Assembly: GCA_014238595.1 (NCBI GenBank)
Contig: JABAAV010000068.1
Location: 1 to 8,648, forward strand
DNA from: Myxococcales bacterium
Lineage (GTDB): Bacteria; Myxococcota_A; Polyangia; Haliangiales; J016
Direction: 5' to 3'
Length of the DNA stretch: 8,648 nt
Numbering within the stretch: position 1 is the first letter of the stretch; every line of letters begins with the position of its first letter. The notes under the pieces were generated by a model. That model saw only the letters and a list, made by a program, of their open reading frames with translations. It made no database searches and was not told the origin of the DNA. Below, piece by piece: positions 1-6,876 of this stretch. Both the position numbers and the translations under genes were made by a program.

Positions 1-1
1 T

Positions 2-250
2 CGCAATAAAATCGGCTCATGCATTATATTACTTGCAGGAAAAAATGATGATCAAGTGCCTTTACTTGTGATGGTGAGTAAAGATCTAACGACAATCTAT
101 CATGCAGGCAATCTCATTAAACATGCCGCAACAGTATTAAATGGTCGTGGTGGAGGGCGTCCTGATATGGCACAAGGTGGCGGAAGTAATCCTTCTAAAA
201 TCAAAGAAGCTTTTGATCAAGTGCTAGATGCTGTCCGTACGATCAAATAA
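2..250 (+). CDS. alaS: Alanyl-tRNA synthetase, C-terminal fragment (5' end outside window)
   Basis: This is the last 82 codons of alanyl-tRNA synthetase, which charges tRNA-Ala in the cytoplasm. The reading frame is open from base 2 to the TAA at 248-250 and continues leftwards out of the window. A GTG at base 56 is an internal codon, not a start. The visible part is the C-terminal DHHA1 region. The diagnostic motif is the glycine-rich GRGGGRPDMAQGGG, followed by a short helix that ends the protein, as in complete bacterial AlaRS. The aminoacylation and editing domains cannot be judged from here. The gene runs tail to tail with gshA, with 17 bp between stop codons and no visible terminator hairpin. 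Confidence 0.95.
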   Translation, partial: RNKIGSCIILLAGKNDDQVPLLVMVSKDLTTIYHAGNLIKHAATVLNGRGGGRPDMAQGGGSNPSKIKEAFDQVLDAVRTIK

Positions 251-267
251 GAGAAACTTGTTTTGCG

Positions 268-1605
268 TTATTGATGTATGGCTAAATGTTTAATTAAAGC
301 TTGTTTGTTTCCATTTGTTTGATTCCAAAGTGCGATGATCTCATCGGCGTGAGTCCGTCCAAACATAACAACCTCTTTCAGAGGTGCTAGATATGAAATT
401 TCCTGAGGATTCGTACGCATAAGGCTGTCAGAAGCTATTTGTAAAAGTTGTTCTAACAAATCACGGACAGTATATTGACCCACACGAGCATTCATTCCTT
501 GACGGGATACCTTTTTGATTAAATCAACCCTGTCTTGAAACGAAAGTGCTTCGGTTAATTTGTTTGCGTCATCTCTTGCTGTCTTATCGTACAAAAGACT
601 CTGGCACAATGGTGCCAATGCCAACATCATATCAAGACGATTCGAATCACAAGCACGGACTTCAATAAGTCTTTTTAAACGAACATCGGGAAACAATGTT
701 GATAAATGTAATTCCCAATCTTCTTTTGTGGCTCTGATTCCTTCAAATCCTTCGTTTAAAAAACGTCTAAAAGAAATATTGTTAATTGTTTTATACCCGT
801 TACGTTCAATAAACATTACCGAAATATCTAATGCCCACTCTGTATATTGCTCAAACAAATTTCCTTCTTCAAAAAAAAACGGGAGCAATCCACACCTGTT
901 TTCATCTGTATTCATCCATATATGGGATCGGTAACTTTGATATCCATTAAGTTGTCCATCAATAACAGGTGAATTTGCATACAGTGCAGTGAACAAAGGA
1001 ACAAGACCTGCTGTTGTTTTCATTTTCTCTTTAGCATCTTCAGCATCTGAAAAATCAAGACTCACTTGGACTGTAGCGGTTCGCTTCATCATTTCATGTG
1101 CCAAAGAACCCGTTAAAGCTTCTCGCATGATCTCATATCGTTGTTTAGGCATCCATGGAATTTCAGACAACGTATCCCATGGTCTTGTTCCTGAACCTAA
1201 CCATGCAATATCACAGCCATCCGATAAACGTTCGAGCATATCAATATATTCATTCACTGATATTGTTAAATCTGACACATTTGAAAATGGTCGTGTCGCA
1301 AGTTCAATTTGTCCACCGGGCTCTAACGTAATCGATGCATTATTGCGACAAAGTTCAATCGTATTAGCGCCTTCAACAATAGGTGTCCAACCCATCATTT
1401 CAATCTTTTTAAATAACCACCGAATGCCATATTCATGTTCATAGCCCAGCGCTTTTCCAATTGATTGTTCACCCGTATAAACACCAAAAAGCTCATGTTC
1501 ACTTCCTATAAGCCATTCTTTTTTTGGCTTACAAGCTTCTTCAAAGCCACAGAGCAGTTCAGTTTTATTTTCTATCGGTTTGCTATCAAAATTCGAAAGA
1601 GACAT
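268..1605 (-). CDS. gshA: Glutamate-cysteine ligase, class III (plant/proteobacterial GCS2 type)
   Basis: This 445-residue protein should catalyse ATP-dependent joining of glutamate and cysteine to gamma-glutamylcysteine, the first step of glutathione synthesis, in the cytoplasm. Family signatures occur in order: GSEHELFG (residues 34-41), the substrate-binding TLEPGGQIELA (93-103), KRTATVQVSLDFS (174-186), ANSPVIDG (210-217), RSHIW (226-230) and LFPDVRLKRLIEVR (304-317). These match plant GSH1 and alphaproteobacterial or Xanthomonas-type enzymes rather than the E. coli GshA family. Length is normal for the class without a plastid targeting peptide. The ATG at 1605 fits the conserved N-terminus, although no Shine-Dalgarno sequence is obvious before it. 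A run of nine T on the coding strand encodes Phe-Phe-Phe (residues 243-245), and the frame is intact. A gshB partner is not in the window. The gene diverges from the small lipoprotein gene. Confidence 0.93.
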   Translation of the reverse strand: MSLSNFDSKPIENKTELLCGFEEACKPKKEWLIGSEHELFGVYTGEQSIGKALGYEHEYGIRWLFKKIEMMGWTPIVEGANTIELCRNNASITLEPGGQIELATRPFSNVSDLTISVNEYIDMLERLSDGCDIAWLGSGTRPWDTLSEIPWMPKQRYEIMREALTGSLAHEMMKRTATVQVSLDFSDAEDAKEKMKTTAGLVPLFTALYANSPVIDGQLNGYQSYRSHIWMNTDENRCGLLPFFFEEGNLFEQYTEWALDISVMFIERNGYKTINNISFRRFLNEGFEGIRATKEDWELHLSTLFPDVRLKRLIEVRACDSNRLDMMLALAPLCQSLLYDKTARDDANKLTEALSFQDRVDLIKKVSRQGMNARVGQYTVRDLLEQLLQIASDSLMRTNPQEISYLAPLKEVVMFGRTHADEIIALWNQTNGNKQALIKHLAIHQ

Positions 1606-1654
1606 GAAATTTATGCTATATACTCGTTATCTTGTAATCAAATGAGATTTTATC
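1606..1654. promoter_or_regulatory. Divergent intergenic promoter region between gshA and the small lipoprotein gene
   Basis: These 49 bp separate two divergent start codons, so they must hold at least part of both promoters. On the + strand the best -10-like hexamer is TATACT at 1619-1624. No good -35 sits upstream, and any -35 would fall inside the gshA coding sequence. On the - strand TTGATT followed 17 bp later by TAGCAT is a weak sigma70-like pair. The leader before gshA lacks a purine-rich ribosome site. The + gene has only a weak GAG at 1644-1646. The location is certain, but the individual hexamers are tentative. Confidence 0.4.
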
Positions 1655-2245
1655 ATGGGACACTATATTTTTACTGTACTTTCTTTATTGCTCTTTGGTT
1701 GTACAGGATTTATCGCACAAGGAACAGTTGATCGAGAAATTGTTTCTTACGACAAAGATCCAACAATCAGCGATATTACCACGGCATTAACACGTACAAG
1801 CCGTATTGTTCATGAATATGATCTCGTTATGGAAGTTTCTTCACTTCTGATAACACCAACATGGCGACATATCTATAAGCAACAACAACGACCCAATCAT
1901 CGATCTTTCTTTCAATCTCATGACGATCAGAAGCAATCATTGTTTCAAGATATTATGATCGCTGTCAGAACACACGACTATCGTGACAACATTTTAGACA
2001 AAACCGACAAATCTCATTGGACAATGACATTATCTGATAACCAAAACAATTTACTCTATTCGACAGCAATTATTCCAGCAAAACAACCCCTCAAAAATAT
2101 GAAACAATATTTCCCTTATCTCACTCCATTTCATAAAGTGTATCTTGTCCGGTTTCCTAAAGAATTATCACCACAAACAAAACAAATAATATTTCGAATT
2201 TTTAAGGATCATCAACAAATAGAACATCAATGGATATTCCCTTAA
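1655..2245 (+). CDS. Small predicted lipoprotein of unknown function
   Basis: I do not recognise this 196-residue protein. The first 15 residues form a short hydrophobic signal, and the lipobox-like LFGC places the lipidated cysteine at residue 16. The phenylalanine at -2 is not the commonest residue there, and the n-region lacks Lys or Arg, so the lipoprotein call is probable rather than certain. The mature part is polar and rich in Gln, His and aromatic residues. It has no further cysteines, no extra membrane segment and no repeats. Alternating hydrophobic stretches around residues 125-195 suggest a mostly beta fold, which is an inference. The gene stands alone on its strand, diverging from gshA and ending 6 bp from the exbD stop. 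ATG 1655 is preferred because it begins directly at the signal sequence. Confidence 0.75.
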   Translation: MGHYIFTVLSLLLFGCTGFIAQGTVDREIVSYDKDPTISDITTALTRTSRIVHEYDLVMEVSSLLITPTWRHIYKQQQRPNHRSFFQSHDDQKQSLFQDIMIAVRTHDYRDNILDKTDKSHWTMTLSDNQNNLLYSTAIIPAKQPLKNMKQYFPYLTPFHKVYLVRFPKELSPQTKQIIFRIFKDHQQIEHQWIFP

Positions 2246-2251
2246 TTTGAT

Positions 2252-2740
2252 TTATTGTTGATCAGTAGCAATCGAAATTTGAGTAATTCCTGCCTGTCTT
2301 GCCTGTTCCATAATGGTGACCACTTTTTTATGAGACACATCACCGTCAGCATGTAGTATCAATTGAATTTTCGGATTTTTAATGGCGGCATCACGCAATA
2401 CAGACGTAATATCTTGAGTAATAATCTTTTTCCCTGCAATAAACAATGTTCCATCCACAAGCATATTCAAAGACAATGACGTGATCTTAGCATCTAATTC
2501 ACGTACCTTACCTTGAGGAAGATTGATGTTTAATCCTGAATCTTGTAACTCAACAACTTCTTGACGTATTTTGTTCGTTTCTGTAACAGCCGTTGCAGCG
2601 TAAACCATAAATACAATCAATAAGACCAAAATCACATCCGTAAAAGGCGTAATGTTAATTTCTGAGAAGAGAGTATTTTCACCCTCTTCAATTTCATCGT
2701 CTTGAAGATATTCTGAATACAACGAATGATTATGCATCAT
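2252..2740 (-). CDS. exbD: ExbD/TolR-family biopolymer transport protein
   Basis: This is the 162-residue periplasmic-facing partner of the ExbB motor. It converts proton flow into force on a TonB- or TolA-like effector. A charged cytoplasmic tail (residues 1-25) is followed by the family hallmark INITPFTDVILVLLIVFMV (29-47), with the essential transmembrane aspartate at Asp35. The periplasmic domain runs from about residue 50 and includes INLPQ (72-76) and a terminal region resembling the ExbD peptidoglycan or partner-binding fold. The linker between the membrane segment and INLPQ looks longer than in E. coli ExbD. An in-frame start at 2806 exists but lies deep in exbB. ATG 2740 (or the adjacent ATG 2737) follows GAGAAG at 2750-2745 and gives a normal N-terminus. 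The gene overlaps the exbB end by 11 bp, so translation is probably coupled. Confidence 0.9.
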   Translation of the reverse strand: MMHNHSLYSEYLQDDEIEEGENTLFSEINITPFTDVILVLLIVFMVYAATAVTETNKIRQEVVELQDSGLNINLPQGKVRELDAKITSLSLNMLVDGTLFIAGKKIITQDITSVLRDAAIKNPKIQLILHADGDVSHKKVVTIMEQARQAGITQISIATDQQ

Positions 2741-3389
2741 TGTTCTTCTCAATTGAATTTGAAGAAATAATATCTGTCTCAGCAAGAAATAATTGTATAA
2801 ATTCATCGATGATTAATCTGAATTCAAGTGCAAAATCATGTTGACGTTCTTTTAAAAAATTGAAAACAACAACAGCTTCTACAGCCACTGCAATCCCTGC
2901 AGCCGTTGCCCATAATGCTTCACCAATACTCCCTGAAAGCATATCAATACCACCTTGGCCTTGTGTGTTTGCAATCACAGTCATGGCATCAATAACACCA
3001 ATAACGGTTCCAAATAAACCAATAAATGGCGCAACAGCTCCAATAGTACCCAAAATCCAAAGCCGTTTTTTCATCGCAGCATTCATACGAATTCGCTGTC
3101 GATGAATATTCGCGATCAACAAGTTGGGATCTGTTTGAGTTTCCCATGCGGATAAAAATATTGAAGAAAATGATTCCGTTGAACGTTCACAAATCAAACG
3201 TCCTTCAGCTTTATTGTTGCGAGAAAAACAACATTTAATATCGAAAAATAATTGCTGAACTTTTGATATCAATCCGCGATAGGAGAGCGTCCGTTCTAAT
3301 CCAATACCTAAGACCAACACAGAACATCCCACTAAAAGCCATATAGGGAGCCCTCCATCAACAAGAATTTGATCTAAACGATGTTTCAT
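2730..3389 (-). CDS. exbB: MotA/TolQ/ExbB-family proton channel protein
   Basis: This 219-residue protein is the inner-membrane proton channel subunit that pairs with ExbD. Membrane segment 1 is near residues 14-32, segment 2 near 111-137 with the family block APFIGLFGTVIGVIDAM (120-136), and segment 3 near 155-179 with GEALWATAAG. The glutamate and threonine of GEALWAT (Glu157, Thr162) correspond to residues essential in E. coli ExbB (E176, T181). Segment 3 carries Glu171 where the usual ExbB sequence has a conserved proline (AIPA). The length is typical. A TTG at 3392 is in frame, but ATG 3389 is the likelier start. No strong Shine-Dalgarno sequence is visible, and the gene begins 16 bp after the lipoprotein stop, so it probably depends on upstream transcription. 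ExbB and TolQ cannot be told apart by sequence alone, and no tonB, tolA, tolB or pal is visible. Confidence 0.9.
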   Translation of the reverse strand: MKHRLDQILVDGGLPIWLLVGCSVLVLGIGLERTLSYRGLISKVQQLFFDIKCCFSRNNKAEGRLICERSTESFSSIFLSAWETQTDPNLLIANIHRQRIRMNAAMKKRLWILGTIGAVAPFIGLFGTVIGVIDAMTVIANTQGQGGIDMLSGSIGEALWATAAGIAVAVEAVVVFNFLKERQHDFALEFRLIIDEFIQLFLAETDIISSNSIEKNNDA

Positions 3390-3405
3390 CAATAATTTTG
3401 TACGA

Positions 3406-6400
3406 TTAATTAATCAAAGAGGAAAATGGTGCCTTATATCCATCACCATCGAAATCAAAATAAACCGGTGTCGTGAATGCGTTAGGAAATTCGCCTTTAT
3501 CTTTCAACAACTGTCCCCAATCATTCATCTCAGTATCAATCAATGTTTGAATTTCATCTAAATCAACATCAATCCCTGTAATAACCACAGGATAAATACT
3601 TTCTCTCCCCATCACTCTAACCACAAGCCATGCGTCATTTCCGATAGCACCTTCTCTGCGACTATTGGCTGCATTGACATCTTCTTTAGATAAAGAATAT
3701 GACACAGTCGTTTCATAACGAAATGCATTATCCGTGAATTCAACTGTATTCATTTCAAAATTCTGTGGCGCTTTGAATGCATCACCACAAGATCCTTGAT
3801 CATCTTCTTCGAGATTTGTAAAACAGACAAAAGGAATTAATGGTTTTACCTTCCCATCAACTTTTGGTGTTTCATTCACGAACAATTCAATCCTGTCAAA
3901 TTTCGCCCAAGAAGGGGAGCGAACAGTAATCGTAACTTCCGCACTATCATTAAAAACTTGAATCGTTTTCCCCAACGAAGATATAGATTCATTTCCTACT
4001 TTGACTGAAATATCCGGTCCATTGGTCACAACAATATCACGATTCATACCATTTTTTCCGGTCATTGTAGTCAGAACATCATCAACAACATTACCCGATT
4101 CTAATGCAAACGCAGAATCATCAGATACACGAATATAATTTCGTGGATATCCTGCAATATTTTTGGTCAAGGTATGAGAATCAGAATTTCCTAGAGGTGT
4201 AATATCATATCCAAAAGAAATAAAATTGAACCAATCATGAAGTACAACATCTTGTTTTTGATATTCTAAAATATCATCACCATTGCTGTCACCTAATTGT
4301 GAAGCACCTTCTCCATTCCATATTTCAACAGCATTAAATCTTGAATCCCAAAGAGAGCCATCAGGAGGAAGTCTTAGTAAAGGCAAAGAAACAGGGATAT
4401 CTTCATCAGCAATAATCTCGTATCGATCGTAATCGAATTTTAAATTAACGCGATCAAAATATTGTGCAAATCCGATAAAACCTGAAGCATTTCTTGGGTG
4501 ATTGATCTGTATCACTTCAGCACCTTTTTCTTGAGCGGCATCAAAAATATCACTCGGTAATAACCCAAGTCCTGTCATATCATTTTGTGTCCAATCGATA
4601 GCACCACCGGTTCGATCCCCTTCAATGCGTGTGAGAGGATAAATTTGAAAATGACCATAAGCAAACGTCGTTACTTCACTACCTGGAATCGCGCGGAGTT
4701 TATCGTTAAGATTCAATGATTCAATAAGTGGCTGAAAATCGGTCACAACATCGTGATCAGTTGAGGCAATAAATTCAATCCCTTCGGTCACAAAACCTTT
4801 TATTCTTGTTGTTTGAAGAATCGTTGAATCAGGAGAAGCCAAAGAATGTTGATGAAATTCCGCAGCAACAACCCCAGGCGTTGGCACAACATGATATAGT
4901 TTAAAAATCAAAGATTGATCGGCGCTTTCATCAGCATCGATCACAATAGAATCCATTGACCATTCTGTACCGGCAATCGCAATCAAACGATATTTTTCAC
5001 CAGCTTTGAGATACAATCGTTCATCGCCCGCTGCTGTTCCGCCATACGGAGCCAATCGCTGACGATAGATGCCTTCAATGTGATCTTCACTTGAGAACAG
5101 TGACGGTAATGGTTCATCAGATAATGTTTTTCCTAATACTGTAATCCGTGCAGGCATAAGATAATTTGTCTCACCATCCAGTACAGAATAATCAATCACA
5201 AGCAATTTTGGTAAAACAAGATTTAACCCTGACAGTCTCTGGTCAAGATCCACGGTAATCTCAATGGTTTCACTTCGTGCAATGCCTTCAACTTCTGCAA
5301 CCAAAACATAGTCTCCAGGTTCAACATCTCCTGAAAAACTTCCATCAGCATGGACATTTAAAAAAGAAACAAATCGTCTGTTTCGATTGAATAAACCAGT
5401 TTTTTGAAATAAACCGACACGAACATCGTCAAAAGAACGCATCTGTTCAACATCCATCTCCGTATAATGAACATATCCTTCTATTGTCCCTGCAGCATAC
5501 GCTCTTTCATCACGATATGTTGCATGAACATCTGTGGTATCTCGTCCTACAATCACTTGTGCATAGTGATTGGTACCCTGTTGTGCAGGTACAACGAAAC
5601 CACTCTGGTCGCTTAACAAAATATCAAGAATCTGATTGATATCAAATAACAATACAGAAACACCTGCAACAAAAAATGGAACATATGAAATATTTTCGTT
5701 GTTCTTTCGTTGAGGAACAACACCATATGAAATATTGGGACCTTGATAGGTGATATAGTTTTGTTGATCACTGTTAGCACCTAATGCTCCCAGTATATTT
5801 TCGAATGATAGCGATCCAACAAACCCTGTCCCCACAGAGAATGGTTCAATTTCTCCACCTGTATCATTATACAAACCTGCAATGGTACTGATCGCATTAT
5901 TACTAGGATTAAAATAAGTCCATGCAACATCGAGTACATTTGTATCTGGATAGAGTGTATAGGTTGTCGCACATTCGAGATTGTCATCGATGTCGGGATT
6001 AACAACCTCTGGAATGGGAATTAATCCTATGCCACGAAGATTGATATATTTGTTTGCAGCGGTCTTTCCAGAAGCGCGCACAACCGCAACACCACTGGTT
6101 GAGCCATCTCGGACAACTTCCACAGTATCATGCACACAGGTTCTTACTAGTCTATAAAAAAAAGAGAGTTCGCCGAAATGATCTTCAGCGATATCGTTAC
6201 CATATTCATCAATGATCGTCGCATCGATAAGGTTGCCTCCCGATGCCACAGTGCTGATGTTATAAAGCTCTGATTCAATCACAAAACGTACCTTATTGTT
6301 ACGCATGAAATAATCTCCAATTTGGCCTGAAGAAGCAGGGCCTTTAATTAATTCATTTCGATTGGAATCGGTGATGACACCTGCATAGACCAGTTGGTTT

Positions 6401-6543
6401 ATGTATGTAGGATCTTCACTAGGTTCTGCAATAGTCGGCAAAAAAGTACTGAGGTCTTCTGAAGGGGCATCTGAATCGCATGTACAACCTGTAAGACAGA
6501 TTAAAAATAAACTGAGTAAAAAACAACTATGGTAATTTTTCAT
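3406..6543 (-). CDS. Large lipoprotein with PHP-type (CehA/McbA-like) metallohydrolase domain
   Basis: This 1045-residue predicted lipoprotein has a signal peptide ending in the lipobox LTGC, with lipidated Cys20. Residues about 50-335 form a beta-rich domain with GDYFMRNNKVRFVIE and a GGNLIDA motif. About 345-430 resembles a carboxypeptidase-regulatory or Ig-like beta-sandwich (GTIEGYVHY, DGSFSGDVEPGDYVLV). The PHP domain (about 555-795) keeps a complete metal-ligand pattern: HQH (564-566), TDHD (595-598), GSEV (621-624), His631, NHPR (681-684) and GNSDSH (785-790). EIWNG and an Asp-rich DSNGDD loop precede the last motif. The C-terminus carries DFDGDG (1030-1035), a calcium-loop-like motif. 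PHP enzymes are metal-dependent phosphoesterases or, in CehA/McbA, carbamate or ester hydrolases, and the substrate here is unknown. ATG 6543 follows AGGAGG, whereas upstream in-frame codons lack a site and would bury the signal peptide. It heads a probable operon with exbB and exbD. Confidence 0.85.
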   Translation of the reverse strand: MKNYHSCFLLSLFLICLTGCTCDSDAPSEDLSTFLPTIAEPSEDPTYINQLVYAGVITDSNRNELIKGPASSGQIGDYFMRNNKVRFVIESELYNISTVASGGNLIDATIIDEYGNDIAEDHFGELSFFYRLVRTCVHDTVEVVRDGSTSGVAVVRASGKTAANKYINLRGIGLIPIPEVVNPDIDDNLECATTYTLYPDTNVLDVAWTYFNPSNNAISTIAGLYNDTGGEIEPFSVGTGFVGSLSFENILGALGANSDQQNYITYQGPNISYGVVPQRKNNENISYVPFFVAGVSVLLFDINQILDILLSDQSGFVVPAQQGTNHYAQVIVGRDTTDVHATYRDERAYAAGTIEGYVHYTEMDVEQMRSFDDVRVGLFQKTGLFNRNRRFVSFLNVHADGSFSGDVEPGDYVLVAEVEGIARSETIEITVDLDQRLSGLNLVLPKLLVIDYSVLDGETNYLMPARITVLGKTLSDEPLPSLFSSEDHIEGIYRQRLAPYGGTAAGDERLYLKAGEKYRLIAIAGTEWSMDSIVIDADESADQSLIFKLYHVVPTPGVVAAEFHQHSLASPDSTILQTTRIKGFVTEGIEFIASTDHDVVTDFQPLIESLNLNDKLRAIPGSEVTTFAYGHFQIYPLTRIEGDRTGGAIDWTQNDMTGLGLLPSDIFDAAQEKGAEVIQINHPRNASGFIGFAQYFDRVNLKFDYDRYEIIADEDIPVSLPLLRLPPDGSLWDSRFNAVEIWNGEGASQLGDSNGDDILEYQKQDVVLHDWFNFISFGYDITPLGNSDSHTLTKNIAGYPRNYIRVSDDSAFALESGNVVDDVLTTMTGKNGMNRDIVVTNGPDISVKVGNESISSLGKTIQVFNDSAEVTITVRSPSWAKFDRIELFVNETPKVDGKVKPLIPFVCFTNLEEDDQGSCGDAFKAPQNFEMNTVEFTDNAFRYETTVSYSLSKEDVNAANSRREGAIGNDAWLVVRVMGRESIYPVVITGIDVDLDEIQTLIDTEMNDWGQLLKDKGEFPNAFTTPVYFDFDGDGYKAPFSSLIN

Positions 6544-6547
6544 CATT

Positions 6548-6553
6548 CCTCCT
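6548..6553 (-). promoter_or_regulatory. Strong Shine-Dalgarno site that fixes the PHP lipoprotein start
   Basis: A perfect AGGAGG lies just before two tandem ATG codons. It is 1 nt from ATG 6546 and 4 nt from ATG 6543. The second gives the better spacing and a standard lysine-containing signal peptide. It rules out the longer frame beginning at 6591, which would overlap the yggX leader. Confidence 0.8.
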
Positions 6554-6573
6554 ATGATAAAGTCCTTATCATA
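6553..6573. promoter_or_regulatory. Perfect 8-bp inverted repeat in the divergent promoter region (operator and/or bidirectional promoter)
   Basis: Arms TATGATAA (6553-6560) and TTATCATA (6566-6573) are perfect inverted copies separated by 5 nt (AGTCC). They sit inside the 50-bp gap between the PHP lipoprotein and yggX starts. Each arm begins with TATGAT read on its own strand, a 5-of-6 match to the sigma70 -10 hexamer. Transcription could therefore start both ways, at about 6565 (+) and 6561 (-), but good -35 hexamers are not seen. The core TGATAA-N5-TTATCA also resembles a Fur-family dyad, with a spacer 2 nt longer than the 7-1-7 form (TGATAAT-N-ATTATCA). An alternative + strand -10 is TATAAA at 6572-6577. 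The repeat itself is certain; its function is inferred. Confidence 0.55.
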
Positions 6574-6593
6574 TAAAATAATATGGAGCAATC

Positions 6594-6872
6594 ATGCCTA
6601 GAATGATATCATGCAAGAAACTACACAAAGAACTTCCTGGTCTCCCTTATAAACCATTTCCTGATGAATTTGGGCAGAAAATTTACGACACTATTTCTCT
6701 TGAAGCATGGCGGATGTGGGTCGAACACTCAAAGATGATTGTTAATGAATATCGACTCGATTTATCAGATCCTCAATCACATAAATTGATGCGTGAACAA
6801 TGCGAGGCTTTCTTTTTTCAAGAACAAGAAACAGATACTCGACCACCAGATTATGTACCACCCTCACAATAA
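6594..6872 (+). CDS. yggX: YggX-family Fe(2+)-trafficking / oxidative damage protection protein
   Basis: This small cytoplasmic protein of 92 residues matches E. coli YggX across its whole length. In enterobacteria YggX protects iron-sulfur clusters and limits iron-driven oxidative damage. Conserved features are the N-terminal cysteine Cys7 (MISCKKL), the block from FPDEFGQKIYDTISLEAWRMW and the segment MIVNEYRLDL. The length is normal for the family. A second cysteine near residue 70 is not one I associate with the family. ATG 6594 has GGAG at 6585-6588 with 5-nt spacing. It is divergent from the PHP lipoprotein-exbB-exbD cluster and shares its control region. In E. coli yggX belongs to the SoxRS response, and no SoxS box was identified here. 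Its stop is 4 bp from the stop of the convergent permease gene. Confidence 0.93.
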   Translation: MPRMISCKKLHKELPGLPYKPFPDEFGQKIYDTISLEAWRMWVEHSKMIVNEYRLDLSDPQSHKLMREQCEAFFFQEQETDTRPPDYVPPSQ

Positions 6873-6876
6873 TGAT

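Noticed and set aside
871..879. Run of nine A (T on the gshA coding strand) as a possible phase-variable tract or frameshift
   Set aside because: The gshA frame is intact through it, it encodes Phe-Phe-Phe in a block that matches the family, and similar A/T runs occur elsewhere in this AT-rich DNA, for example near 6156.
560..1444. Open frames on the + strand opposite gshA (560-934 and 989-1444)
   Set aside because: They lie antisense to a strongly recognised enzyme, have no recognisable motifs, and look like shadows of its codon pattern.
2741..2806. Longer exbD beginning at 2806
   Set aside because: It would add 22 residues entirely within the exbB coding sequence. ATG 2740 or 2737 has GAGAAG upstream and gives a normal ExbD N-terminus.
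2730..3389. Assignment as TolQ/TolR of the Tol-Pal system
   Set aside because: No tolA, tolB, pal or ybgC is adjacent, and the upstream partner is a PHP lipoprotein. The neutral ExbB/ExbD family name is safer, though TolQ/R ancestry is not excluded.
6544..6591. Longer PHP lipoprotein beginning at 6591
   Set aside because: The extra residues would bury the signal peptide and abut the yggX start. AGGAGG lies immediately before the ATG pair at 6546/6543.
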